DNA of 64,000 bases from Cruorifilaria tuberocauda (GCA_013365365.1 JABVXU010000020.1:62001-126000), one strand, 5' to 3'. Positions 1 through 19,351 are shown, counted from the first letter of the stretch. Notes: a model not told the origin generated them from the sequence alone. Numbers and translations are program-made.

Positions 1-3000
1 TCTTTTTCTGATCCTTTCTTGCCATTTTTGTTCTATAAATTCATCCGATTCTGCTATCCTTTGTGGGTCAGCAAGAGACTGCAAAAATATTAGCACAATA
101 ATGTGATATTTGAAAAAAAGAAATTAAAAAGATGAAACATTCTTTACACTTGTGACACTTTCAAACTTCAAAAAATTATGGAAAATATCATGCTTCAAGA
201 AATTCAACTAAAAATCAAAACTTTTATTTGAAATGTAAAAGAATAGATGAAAAAAGAATAGAAAGTTCCTTAAAAAGAAGTATATCTGCATTCATTAAAC
301 AAAAAAAAGATACAAAAATCACCAAAAAAATATGTCAAGTTGATGGCCTAGAAGTAAATACTAAATGAACTAGAGTTTCACAGTATTAGATGCTAAAAAC
401 ACAAAATCGATAGGTAATTCAAAGCGATAGACCTACCTTACAAAGACTATCACCGTAACCACGATCCAATAGATGAAGAAAAATACGCCATGGTTCGGGA
501 TCGCCCATTCGTTTCATTCCCGTTGAATAAACAAGTTTGATTTCAGACTCTTTGCCACACTTAAATTGCAGCTTTAATAATTAAACCACAAAGTTTTCCA
601 AATTAATAATTATAAAATTTTTAGTAAAAATATCAAGAAACGATAATAAATTGAGCAAACAGTTTATCATTTCTTTATAATGCAATATAATCAAGTAATC
701 TAATTTTTCTCAAAATGACAAGAATTAGTAACTACATACCAAATAATATAGTTCAGTTACAGTAGCTTTGAGAACGTTTTTTTCAGTAAGTCCGTTTCGC
801 AACTTATTTCCATTGATTGTAAATGGCCCATCATCATCATCTTCTGTAGCACTGGACATCTCTGCGTCTTCGGATGTTTCTTCGCCAGCATTTACACTTT
901 TGCGTTTAGAGGACTCACTGCTTTGTTCAATGGTTCCTGTTCGTTGAAGTTCTCTTATCAATCTAAAGTTTTACCTATTCTGGTATGAAAAATATTAGCA
1001 ATAGATACATAAACAGCAAAAATTGTCTAGGAATACAAAACTTATAAACCTAAAATCGGCACTTCATTCAAATCTTACAACCAACTAAGCTTATTTCTCG
1101 TTGAAAAATTTGGACTTCCACATCATTCAACATACAACTCAAAGAAGACAGAACTTGCAAAGCATCGTAAAGTAGCAAACGAAACTAAAAGCAGCATTTT
1201 TTTTCAAACGAGTAATCTAGTCTGGATTCAATTTCAATACATTTTCGTTTTTTTTTAATGTTATAACCTAATATAATATCATATAATCATATAATACGAA
1301 TTTATAAGAACTTACCTGTTTATTGAAAATACCGTCGGTGTAGCTTCATACAAATTTACAATTATCTTGCCCACGCGGGTGGTCTTGTCTGGGTACAATA
1401 CTAGCCTTATTTGCTCTTCCTCTTTCGATATTGTTCCAAGCTAAATAATTTTCATCATGATGCATTCGATGAAAACACAAACTTCAAAAAAAGTTTCATA
1501 AATTTCATATGAAACAATTGTAAATTGAACAGAACAATTCAACGACATCAGCTACGAGCTTTTTTCCGGACACACATCTACGCTCACGCGCAATCAGATT
1601 ACCATTGACTACATGGAAAACTGATATATTTAATAACACCTTCAGCAATACTTGAATTGTACATCAAACAATTTTGAATAATACCAATTTCTGCATCCGT
1701 AAATTCCATTTTATTTTGAGAAACGAGAAAATCCGACTAAGCTGATCGCCAATAGCTACTCTGATCCTAATCAAAGGGTTTTGTCCACGTTGCTCCACAA
1801 AATAACGATCAGCTTCGGTTTTCGGCATAAGACATATGAAAATATGTGATGGTAATGGTGAAGAGCTGCAGCCTGGAAAACACGATATAAAACAATAAAA
1901 TGAAATTCAGTTGGAAAATTGGAACTTAATTTTAATTCAATGACATCAGTGATTATGAATAAACTTCAACATACTTGGAAAAAATTTCTGCAGAGAAGGA
2001 CAAACTGGCGTACGTACTAACACTAACTGCTTTTTCTTTCTTTTTTTCTCGTACGTTGATCTAGAAAAATATCACTCACAAAATTTTTTATAATTTTAGA
2101 AATAACTTTTTAAACGGGCTCTTTATAATAATTTGTGAAGAAACTCGACAAAAAATCCTAATATCAGATATACGAAATACAGCAAAGTAGCGAGGGAGCT
2201 AAAAGATTCATTATTCTACTTTACCTTATCAAATAGATGTGAAAAGGTGCGTAAGTTATAAACACATAGGATCGTCAAGATATAATCTAAATGTATAAGT
2301 AGAGCAGACTCTGATTCCTATGGAAATCTAAAAATCAAAATAAGATATACAAACCCTTCCATGACGAGCTGCTGAAACTTGGCTTGATCAAATTTGCCAC
2401 AAACTCTTCTTTTCCATTCAAATCCATTAATCAAAATAAACAATTCCTTGACATCTCGTGGTATACCTGCCATCAAAGCTAAAATTCCAAAACGTTAGAA
2501 GTAAGGATCTATTATTTATGAACTGACTTAATGATGCAAATAATATTTCGCGGATATGAATAAATATTTTATAATGGGAATGCTGATATGAATACCAATT
2601 AAATTAATGTTCTTTTTGACACCAAAAAAATAAAATTGCTAAGAACTTTCATGTTTTATAGAGTAATATAATTTATCGAAAGCTAAATGCAAAATTACGA
2701 AAAAACCAACTTTCATCAATGTGTGTTGAAGATCTTAGCAATTTCAGCGAATTGAAATAATAATTACGGACTTGATCCTTATCCTTGTTCAGCTTTCTTC
2801 GTGCCATCAATTTTGCCATCTGCTCGAAATCCTTTCCGTACTAAAAATTTGAAATATCTATCAACTATTCTTCACAGTTAGCTATTGCTTTGAAAACTGC
2901 TGTGTTGCACCGTGGCATAGTGATTATCCATATATGGTCTTTTTAAATCATCATCAACTCTTGCTCACCCGAATAAAAAAAAATCATCTCAAATAAAATT

Positions 3001-3788
3001 ACTTAAATACTTAATTGTTACTTAAAGTACTTCATTGTTACTTAAATATCAAAGTTCTACAAATCCCCCTTCTCCCCTCAAAAGTGTCTTAACATAATGA
3101 GAGACAACAATGGCTGATGCCAAGAGTGCCAGAGCAGAACTAGTGCTAGAAAGTTTGTTCCAAGACAGATGGCAAGATACTCTTGTTCGTCTATTAAGCG
3201 ATCACTAAGACTCATTAAGAGCTTATCACAATTGCCATCACATGAAAATCCACCAAGAAATATGCATTAAAATGGCAGAGTTAATATCAAATAATTAGAC
3301 TGGGAGTAGATTGAAAGCAAAAGATGTCTTAGCACGAAATTACTGACCAATTTGATACCCTCAAAAAATGCGTTGATTTCTGAGCTATTCCATTGTTCCC
3401 ATCGACGGGGAACTTTACTGATGGCACCAAGAGTAGGGACAGCTGAGTTCGTTTCTGGATTGGTCAAACAAGCAGTATGCTGTTGTAAATTATTAGAAGT
3501 AGAACAGTGAGTATTGATAGTTGTCGTATCAGTAGGAGCATTAGCGATACCAGCAGATATTTTAGGAAGAGTAGACGAGGAAGTAGTCATGATTGAGGCA
3601 GCAACTGCATCTCGAACAGCTATTAAAGTATCTCTTATGGTTGCAGTTACAGTAGTTGTTGAAGTTTGAGAATTTACAGAAAATGGTCGGTAAATAATCC
3701 GCCGTCGAGAAATTGCTGCAGCAGAAGCACTACTTCCCGGTTCTGATTTAGCCTCCACATCCACTTCTGATCCTGGCTGTGTTGACAT
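1..3788 (-). CDS. crm: Cramped-like SANT-domain chromatin protein, 5' part (runs off the left edge)
   Basis: Cramped/CRAMP1 proteins are nuclear SANT-domain factors linked to Polycomb repression and histone gene control. Exons in coding order: 3348-3788, 2711-2840, 2355-2478, 1685-1865, 1316-1440, 740-962, 437-571 and 1-78 (open at the edge). All phases agree and give 479 codons so far. Residues 1-130 are low-complexity Ser/Thr-rich. The family signature starts near residue 130 with RRWEQWNSSEINAFFEGI and continues in exon 2 with YGKDFEQMAKLMARRK and KDQVRNYYF, the SANT-like segment. Exon 3 (KELFILINGFEWKRR) matches the following conserved block. An acidic stretch, EDDDDG, lies in exon 6. The acceptor ATCATTCAG ends 8 nt before the ATG, which suggests trans-splicing. 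The joins around exon 4 (acceptor GCTGCAG at 1866) are the least certain. The C-terminus lies outside the window. Confidence 0.82.
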
Positions 3789-3796
3789 CCAGAAAT

Positions 3797-5916
3797 CTGA
3801 ATGATAATCTCTTTAACGCTCAAAATGTTGCTTACACTCACTTTTCTTATGACAAACTGTATAATACATTATTTATTCTATGATCATATTTTCAAATCTT
3901 CAAAAGTCTGAAAGACAACAAATGCAACTAGAATAAGCTTTAGAGAATTCGTCACTTCAAATGCGTTAACAAAAAACATATACCACCAAGACGCATAGGC
4001 AACAAAAAAAATGATGTTTACATTTAAAATATTTCGGTAGTATTCGCCAAATTTTGATAATATAGGCGCATCAATCATTTGAAAATATTTTCCGTGGAAT
4101 AAAATATGTAATTAAAAAAATGACTAAGATGTTGCAGTTGTACGTAGCATGAATTACAGTAAAAGCAAACTGATTTTGGCCATAACGCCGTATATTTTTT
4201 ATAGTTATAGTCTAATTAAAATTTAATAAACTGAAAAATTCTTTAGCAGCTTCGGAAATAAAAGAATAGTGGATAAAAGAATTATTTGTACGCGACCAGT
4301 AGATATCACGTAAAAGCTATGAAAGTCTGCTCAGAGAGTTGAAAATTTAATCTTGTTATTCTCTCATTGAGAAATTCGAAGAATTAATATTCAAACTATT
4401 CGATTAAATTAACTATTCCAATTTTATAATCTAAAAAGTGATCCTATCTGAACAAACCATGTGCCCAAAGTTACATCAAAGCAGTTAAATCAGTTTGCTG
4501 ATTCCAGTTAGTTTTAATCATTCATATTGATAAATCCATCTGGTTAACTAGAAGTGGCACAAATTCAATCAAGTAACGGTTTTCAATTCGAAGGTGCAGT
4601 TAAGAAAGAATAGTAACATCATCAGAAGCATAAAAAATTAGTTTATTTTAATGAACTTGAAAAATCAAACAAGTTTTAACATTCACCGCTCCAATATGGT
4701 AACAACAAAAGGTGTGGGATTCCTCTTCAATATACATTGATATATTCCGCTAGCTAGTAATGAGATCAATTACTTAATAGTGTCAAGGTAAGATAATTAA
4801 GGAACCTCTTTACAGTAAAGTATTCCTTAAACCATTTCATATAATACTAACGTTAGTGAAATGAAAGATTTAATTTAACCAGAAGCCGAAGTAATTTAGC
4901 TGAACTTCAAAAAATATGTCTCACTACAAAATACGCCCTGCAAAAATAGCCTTTAGTTGCACGATTGCATTTTTTGTTTTTAATTCATAAAAGATATTAA
5001 AAAGCTAGAACCAAAATGAACAGATTCCCAATCATTTTCCAAATAATCAATAAGTTGAAAGAGAAAAAAATACGTAAAGAAACAGAGACAAAATGCTCTA
5101 GGGATCGAGAAAGTTTCTTCCTTCATTCACCACACTGGATTAAATTCTCACGAAATCGAGAACTCAAAGAGACTAATATGAATTTCCATCGATTCTTTAA
5201 AATAAGTGAGAAAATTCCTCGAATTTCTATGCCTGTTCCTCAGATCACCCGACTTTTCCGTCTGTCTCTCTTAGAATATCCAAGTCTCCTTATTCTTTCT
5301 TAGATCCAGTTTCCCAATCCTACCTTAGCAAACACGTGAGGATGACAAGAATTTCCACCGTTGGAATCAAAATTTCACAGAATATCAGACCACGACCACG
5401 TTGTCGGGAGTAATACCAGTGCTTCCTGTAGCTAGCAGGGATGGATGGAGGTGTACTTCGAGAGTAAAGGGCAGTGTCCAGAATAGAGAGCATTTGGAAA
5501 TGCGAGGGATCCCAAAGGGCGAAGTGAAGCAGCTAAGACATTTTCCAACAAGCAATGTTGTAGGATGGTACCCCACTGCTGTAAGGGTACCACGAAATAC
5601 AGTAGAACTTATGAATTTATACTTTTTAGGCAGTACAAGAAAGGCTGAGTAATTTTTTAGTTTTTAGATGAATCTGATCAGTTTTAATTTGGTTATCCGA
5701 GTCATTTAAGTATTTGAGTAAAAATATAATCGAGGCATTTTCAAATTTGAGTAGTTCGAAAAATAATTTCGCTAGGGATAGATAAGGGGTTTTGTCGGCT
5801 AGTATTATGATGGGAAATATTCATATATTTAAAGTAGTTATCACTTTTCGGGATGTATCTTCGTAGACTCTTTGCAATATCTTACACTCAAGTTTATAAA
5901 ATATCATCCAGAAGAC
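3797..5916. other. Intergenic region between divergent genes (Cramped-like and DDX42)
   Basis: A 2.1 kb A+T-rich spacer that must hold the promoters of both flanking genes. I see no convincing gene. Open frames at 3884-4078 (-) and 5016-5303 (+) are biased in composition and lack splice or homology support. The only unusual part is the G+C-richer block at about 5395-5640, listed separately. Confidence 0.6.
5395..5652. other. G+C-rich, high-complexity island of unknown origin
   Basis: Roughly half G+C by eye, in a neighbourhood near 30%. It is open on both strands over most of its length: an 83-codon plus frame at 5401-5652 (TTG first codon, internal ATG) and a 63-codon minus frame at 5385-5576. 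Two GGTACC sites lie about 20 bp apart near 5570-5590. I do not recognise either translation. It could be an unannotated upstream exon of the downstream helicase gene, a degraded mobile element, or a transferred fragment. Confidence 0.3.
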
Positions 5917-12253
<6,337 letters not shown>

Positions 12254-13427
12254 CGTATGGGCATGTATTCAATAACTACTATTTGTTGTATTTTATATGT
12301 TGATAATAAAAATATGATTTTTGACATATTGTGGGAAAATGGCAGAAAATCCAGTAACAAGCAACCACTTATATAACCCTAATTTTGAATTGGTCTTTTT
12401 GTTGCAGTGAGAAATTAGATTATAGAACTAACATGCCTTGCTTCCAGTTATACGTAGTACAAATATAGACAAGTTTGGGATTGTACGAAACCGGTAAATC
12501 TTATAATTTGGACAAATGCTTTCCTATTTTTTTCCTTTCCTTGGATAAGTTTTTAATACTGTATCCTTTTTCAACATTTATTATCTCTTTGTGTGACTGT
12601 GATCTCTCGTTTATTTATTGTTCAAGATAGTTTAAATGACGCAGCTTTTACAGATTTGCAATCTTGGAAGTAGATAACACGTTATGGATGAAATCCTAAT
12701 GGAATTATTTTGATTCTTTATAATTCACAGTACTTCTATATATTTCATAATGAAAGGTCAATTTATTAAGATCCTTTCATGTCCTAATGATGGAAGATTG
12801 GTATTAGTAGTATATTTCACTCAGGAGAGATAGATTTGCCTCTGAAAAATGATTACTAGTGTTAAGAATATTTGAGTAAATGAATGCCTTTTTCGGTACC
12901 TTTAAGACGAGAAGGAGCGATTGACTCGAACGTTTTGTTTTGATGTTATGAAAGTCAAAAAATAGCAAGATTTTTATTGCTCTAAAAATTAATACTCAAA
13001 TATCTTGAGGTCCGTTTTTGCAACTTTTATTTGTGAGTTATTAAAAAGATGTAGGATGCATAAATGAGATTAGTATGTTATTTCTAATAATACAAGAGGA
13101 TTAGACATAATTCTAGTAATTCGTTTCACAAGTTTACGTGAGAAGACCACATTTCAAATTTGCGAATCTCTTTGGATATGAAACTATTCCGTAATTTGTC
13201 CGTAAAGCATGCACATTTTTACTGTAGTCTTATCTACTCTGGTAAAGCAGGTGGAAGTAAGCTTTTAGTAATTTTTATATCGATTTAGAATTGAAATTTT
13301 TATGGATATCGACAACCTTAAAGCAAATCATTTCTCATCCAAAATAACATATACAAAACTTCAAGCTACATATGAGGAGAAGGAAAGAAAACAATATCTT
13401 GCAGAGATTTAATTATTTGAATTAAGT
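12254..13427. other. Convergent intergenic region
   Basis: 3' flanks of the DDX42 (+) and ABCB-like (-) genes. A polyadenylation signal AATAAA is at 12305-12310 on the plus strand. I searched the minus strand by eye for missing nucleotide-binding-domain exons of the ABCB-like gene (Walker A GKS/T, LSGGQ) and found none. The sequence is otherwise A+T-rich with nothing recognisable. Confidence 0.6.
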
Positions 13428-16400
13428 TTAATATTCTAACCTAATACTTCTTGAAATGGAGGGCATGCAATTTCTAGGTGATTTACCATGCATGTAAGCA
13501 AATACTCGATTCACTGCTCGCCATGATTTACAAAGTTTTCGAATAAGGTTTGGCAACTGCACCACTTCTTGGCTCGCAGCATATAGTGTAATTACACTCC
13601 TAAAAAAACTTGTTAATTGAATAAATAGGGAATGAGCTAATATATTAAAACTTATTTGCAGTTTGATCAGTGATTGATTTCGAGATAGATTTACAGTAGA
13701 CATTACATAAATGCTTGTGCTTGATGTTTATAGTTGTAATAACAAATAAATGCGGTCAATGCATAGCAAAGAATTTTCAGTGTAAATCCGCATGTTTGTA
13801 CAATTGAAAAGTTTGCTGCTCGCAGCACAGAATATTTATATAGTTTCAATAGCTTCGTTTTCTTCTGAAAAAAACCAAGTTCATTCATACAATAAACGCA
13901 TTTTTGATTTTAACTCAAGTTAATTTAAGTATCAGCTTAGTCGTTAATGCAAAATTTACGCCAACCTGAGTACATCGAATATTTGCACAATAAGTCAGTA
14001 CTTCGAATTCCATTTCGATTTGTACCGAAAGGCATAAAACAATGAAAATAAGTCCAAGTAGGGCTATCTGTCAATATATAAACGTGTCATTTTCAAATGA
14101 TTACAAGTAAAACATGAATTAAAGAAAAAAGGAAACCAATCGAAACTTACTTCCCAGCTATAAATGAAACCAAGAATGATATTTGTTGTCATTGAAGTTA
14201 TCCGTGTCATTAATTCTGATATATGTGGATGATACAGCTATAACATATATAAAGTTTCAATTATTGCAAAAATTTCCTATTCTTTGCTATTGTTTTATAC
14301 GTGAATTTCATTTAAACGTTTCAAATATTAAAGTTAATATGAGATAATCAAGTATAATGATTGATATTATAATGAATGAAATAATCTGAAAGATGGTTGT
14401 ACTTCTACAAGATTTATTGTACTGAGTGGATCTACAGTTATTTTAATTTTTTTTTGTTTATTTATCATCTTATCTATAGACAATTTATATTTCTGTTAGA
14501 AGTATCTTACTGATTTTGCTTCAGATGTTAGTGAAATATTTTCATCCACCAAAGTGTTAATTTTCGATTTACTGAATGGCTCTTTATCAGCCATTTTTAA
14601 TAACTGGCGAGAAAGAATAACTCGAAACGATACAGCCATGTGTTCGGATGCTACAGTTGTCAATATAGTCTGAAATCAATTATTCTCAAGTCTAATTTGA
14701 TTTCATGCTTATCATAATTAATCCTATCTACATTTATGTTTATGATTGTTAAGTGAATTGATACTGATTATTTACTGTAAATAAATAGTAAAAAAAATTA
14801 TTGTAAATAAGTATGTATTAGCGATAATAATAATCATAATTTCATAGTGATATATCATAATCAAGATAAATTCATCAAATTCAAGAGTTCAAGCATTTAA
14901 AGGATACTTTTACTGTTTAGACTCATTCTATACTTTATTATAACGATAAAAAACAACCGTATTGATGTATTAATTGTCTCTAAAACTATTCCTTTTCATC
15001 ATTTTAAATGAATGTGACGATTTTTGACCGATTCTGAAGTTATGTGAAGAATAATAAATTTGTTTAAAAAATAAAATAAATGAATGGAATGTTGACCAAT
15101 GCAGTTCGTGATATGAAAACAGCGAAACCGATAGCTGATAATTTAATGGCGCTAACAGTCAAGAGATGAATGTTTGGGATATCACCGAGCATTGCTATGA
15201 AAATTTGACCCATGACTACATTGTATGCAACCTGTTCGAGTCCATGTATAATGGCCAAGATGAAACCAACAAACTACAATAGTCATTTTACAGTTTGCAT
15301 TTACGTTAATTTTTCATGTAATTTCATGAAGTTCATTAATCAAATTAAAAATTCATCCAGATTTATAATTACTTCACAAAATTTAAATCTTAATTTCTTG
15401 CTGTTAAATTCTCATCAAAGATCTACTGATGGTGATAATTTAAATGGTACCTCTTTTTGTTGTGGGTGCATTCAATAATGATCCATAAATTCAGTCTCGC
15501 ATGGCAAAAGCTAAGTTTCTAATACATAAAGTATGCGAAGAATCAAAATGTAATTTATGGCAAACTTACAAGAAATAACTTATGATTATGATAATTGCGT
15601 AGAACACTTCTAGTGCCACTTATGAATCGAATGATGGAATTTCCTTCTGGGGAAGTCACTGACTTCTTGAATTCTGGGACGGTGATTAATGTTACGGTTA
15701 TTCCATCCATCGAACAACGTCGATTGCATTCTGGGGATAACTTGAAAGAAAGAAATTTTTCAAAAAAATTAATTGGAAAATTAGAATAATTTCTTTGATC
15801 AACCTTGATGAGAATCAAAATCTTTACCATAAACTGATGATCAAATTGTCTAAGATTCCAAATATATAATGCAGCACGGATAGCTTTCTTAATGAAACAG
15901 TAATCCGTGGTGGCGGTTGAAATACTATCTACAATGAGTGCCATCGATAATACTATAATAAATATGTCGCTTTTCTTCATCATTGGATTAATATCAAGAA
16001 GGTAACCGCCATAACTATAATTTCGCAAAAAATATAATTTAATTTGAAAAAAAAGTTCGAACATTTGCTCATAAATGCAAGGTCATAAAAGTTACTCAAA
16101 ATGTTTGGGAGGGTTAGATGACGTACAATCTCGAAATATTACTATTCTATTAGTAAGTTAAACTTTTCTACACAATTGCATAAATGAAGTAAATTGAAAA
16201 AGTGTCGATGAAACAATTTGAAAGTGCTAACAGCATTCCACAGCCGATAAATGTGAAAATTGTAAATGATAGAATTCCGGAATGAGAGCTCTTCCAGATT
16301 TGATCTAAGATAGCATATCGGGTACAGCTTCTTACTTCTGATGATAATCTCATCAAATGCTCATCGTTTGCAATTTTATCATTGAAATTTTTTTGTAATA

Positions 16401-18428
16401 ATAATTCTTTTTCCATTTGAATAGTTTGAGAAATTTTGCCAGACAGAATGATATTAGATTTCTTGGAAAGCTGTAAATTGAGCAGTAAAAAGAACAGTTC
16501 ATCGTTAAAACGGAATATTTTAATTTCGCTTATCAATTTAATCAACTTTTAATATTGTTAATGAAGAGCAAGATTGGCAAAAAAGCCTTTTTCATAAATA
16601 ACAGATCACTGCTATTTCTTCATATTTTTCCAATTCTTTGAAATTGAAAATTTTTTATTAAAGATTTCATTTAGGAAATCTTTCTTTTCATTCCATCAAT
16701 TTACCCTTTTTGAAAGTATATTCAATGTCATAACCAGTGGTACAACACCAATAATAATCAGTGATAGATGAATTTCATGATAAAAACAAATAATCAGAGA
16801 TGATATGATAATTGCAATATTTCGACATTGCATCCCGAAAATCTCCGATCCTTTTTCTACTAAATCAATATTCCTGCAATTTTCTTCAAAAATTTCAAAA
16901 TTGTATTCATTTTTTGTTATTTGTTATTGTGAATTATTTCAGTATTATCTTTCGAAGGACATCGAATTTATGAGAGAATATAAATTTAATGTTTTCCGAT
17001 TTTTGTTAACTGCTGAGGAAAAATTCCTTGACAACAAGAATTTTCAAATTATAAGCTCGCTGAAAATTTTAATTTCATTTTTCATACGCAGTTTTAGATT
17101 TCAGTATTATTTGATCATGGTGAAAGGAGAGTGAACTTACTCAATTAATTTTGCAATGATTTCTTCACTGAAATATTTGTGTCTGTGTATTCCATCGTAA
17201 AGCTGTTTCAAACGAATTCCAATTTTCTCGCTGAGAACTGTGCTTGACATAAGCTTAATTAGGCTACTGTTATTGAAAGTTAAAAAATCAAAGAAAAAGA
17301 TGAATTTGCCAAAAATTCAAGCAAATTTTTCTCATAAAATCCGTTACATAATTTACAATTAAATAAGCTCAAGGATGGAGAAAAATAAACTTCAACAAAT
17401 GAGAATTGTCTTATGAATGATCAAACTAATTATAAGTTAAATTATTTAAAGCATTAATGTAAGGGATATGTCTTTAATATTTTATAAATCTGTTTATAGT
17501 GATCCTTCCCGTCGATAAAATAGCAGTGGGAAGACAATAAGAGTTATTACTCTAATCACTTATTAATTAAATGTAATGTTAAAGCATTTTAGGAATAAAA
17601 TAGATTAAATAAAAAAGAAAGAATTTACCATGCCAAAATGAGTAGCAACAGCTAATGCAATGATAAATATAAGAATAATTATTTGTTCATAAATTCCTTT
17701 AAGGAAAATTACAGTTGTTGCTTCATCTGTTAAGAGAATTTGCTTAATTCGGCCGAGGAATACTATCACAAATGAAATGCTACAACCACTAAGTATCGCA
17801 AATAAGAGGCTGAGCATAAAAATTTTATTGCTTGATTTACTATCACAAATCTGAAAAGTTAAAAGTTAGAAAGATTTATAGATTTTTTGATCGACGGGCC
17901 TATCCTTCTACATTCTTCAAAGATATGATATTATTGTTTTATTTTTGAAGAAAACATTGAATAACAGCGAGAAAAGATTATTATTGAATTCGTTTCAAAT
18001 AGATTTTCAATTGATCTCAGATAACTTCCACCTTAAATTCGTCATTCTGAAAGATTATATGCAAGTCTAAAAAGTTTTGCAAGTAGAATAAAATGAGGAA
18101 CATACCATTTTAAAAAATATTTTCTGCTTTAGAAACCATGATAGCGTCTTCTGATTTTTGCTAAATTCGCATAGCGTTATACATGTACTACTTCAACAAG
18201 CTTCTATCAAATCAAATTTAAAATTAAAACTATAAAACTGAAATATATTTGAAGAAAAATTGACCTTCCAGAATCCATCGCGAAACTATCAGCAACAGTT
18301 GTTATTTCATTCATCCTACTTGCAATCACATGATGCTGCTTATCATTACTCATTCCTAGTGCACTTTCTGCTGGCGCTTTTTGTTCCATGTTTGACAGAT
18401 CGCCGTAATACAGTCCATTTCGTGTCAT
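13428..18428 (-). CDS. ABCB/P-glycoprotein-like protein with both transmembrane domains but no ATPase domain, 14 exons, 744 aa
   Basis: Exons in coding order: 18265-18428, 18106-18160, 17629-17850, 17141-17253, 16705-16873, 16172-16470, 15828-16014, 15570-15740, 15097-15273, 14511-14669, 14151-14237, 13966-14067, 13707-13864, 13428-13599; the sum is 745 codons with the stop. The N-half follows the P-glycoprotein TMD1: AILSGCSISFVIVFLG (TM1), DLVEKGSEIFGM before TM3, FYHEIHLSLIIIGVVPLV (TM3-4), YGGYLLDINPMMKKSD (TM5-6). The C-half repeats the plan: FVGFILAIIHGLEQ (TM7), LSRQLLKMAD, LGFIYSWEIALL (TM9-10), SVITLYAASQEVVQLPNL (TM11-12). After TMD1 come only about 57 linker residues where NBD1 should be, and the protein stops about 35 residues after TMD2. 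Full P-glycoproteins are about 1,280 aa, and 744 is close to that length minus two NBDs. The family would predict an ATP-driven exporter, but without an NBD this cannot hydrolyse ATP alone; its role is unknown. Junction 3/4 uses a weak acceptor. A chemoreceptor identity was considered and rejected. Confidence 0.75.
15570..15740 (-). other. Exon encoding the linker that replaces NBD1 in the ABCB-like protein
   Basis: This 57-codon exon begins LSPECNRRCSMDGITV and ends NYHNHKLFL. It occupies the position where about 250 residues of NBD1 lie in P-glycoproteins. It has no Walker A, Q-loop, signature or Walker B motif. The flanking introns are about 87 nt and 296 nt, too short to hide an NBD. Confidence 0.6.
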
Positions 18429-19342
18429 CTTTCACTTCCGTTTTTTATCACAATCAATTTTGTTGAAGCAGATTCCTTTAAATCACATTCTTCAATTAAA
18501 ACTCTCTAATATTCTTACCAATCAATCTTCAAAATTTAGGATCCATGAAAGAAATTAATGAATCCATAGAAATGATTCAATTGAGAGAACTTTCAGTGAA
18601 ATTTTTGCATCCTTTTTGTTTATTAGAATGAAAATTTTCTTTGTTTTTTAGTATTACTATTAAATTGCAATTTCAAGAATAATTAGTTGCTCCATTTTAC
18701 AGTTAAATGCTTTTTGTTTTTCAGATTTCTGAATTTATTGCAAAAAAGAATTCAATAATATCCTTTTAATCAAAGTTACATTAAAAATGATTTTATCTAT
18801 AAATTTAAGAATTAGATTAAAGCCTCCAAATAGTAATTATTTCAAACAATGAAATAACTATTTCCATTCTTGAATTTATGCATAAAAAAGTAAAGCATTT
18901 ACTGTCTATTAAACACTTTAAAAAAAGTAACAAAATGATTCAGATTCCTCACGCCTTGACATATTGATATGTACTGTTTTCATAATAAAATGTTTTTTTC
19001 TTTTAGTTTACACAAATTAAAATGATTTAAAACTTTCTTAAATAATTTCAGATATAAAAATAACACTTCTATAGTTGTAAATGTCTCTTCAATTTTTGTA
19101 GCGACCTTTCAAACATAATATGAGATTGCGATAACTTGACATCTTTTGAAAAAATTTCCGATATTTCTGAAACTAAATACACTGCACCTTATTTAACAGT
19201 TGAATTTAATTAATGACACTGAATATTAGCAATTCGATCAGAAACATTTAAATGAAAGATTATTTGGCTTTTTTCTATATCGTTTTTTCATTTTTTGATT
19301 GCATTAATACTTTAAAGATTCAACAGAGTAACTGACAAACAG

Positions 19343-19351
19343 ACACACACA

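Noticed and set aside
5016..5303. 95-aa plus-strand protein
   Set aside because: Lys/Arg/Ser-biased composition in A+T-rich DNA, with no splice sites, domain or conservation cue.
15400..15500. Extra exon between the linker and TM7 of the ABCB-like gene
   Set aside because: An open stretch with splice-like ends exists on the minus strand, but its phase fits neither neighbour, while the direct join 15570 to 15273 keeps frame and alignment.
13428..18428. Seven-transmembrane or gustatory-receptor gene
   Set aside because: The first impression from the hydrophobic exons. Once the exons were joined, the order and loop sequences matched both halves of an ABCB transmembrane domain much better, with about 12 spans in 744 aa.
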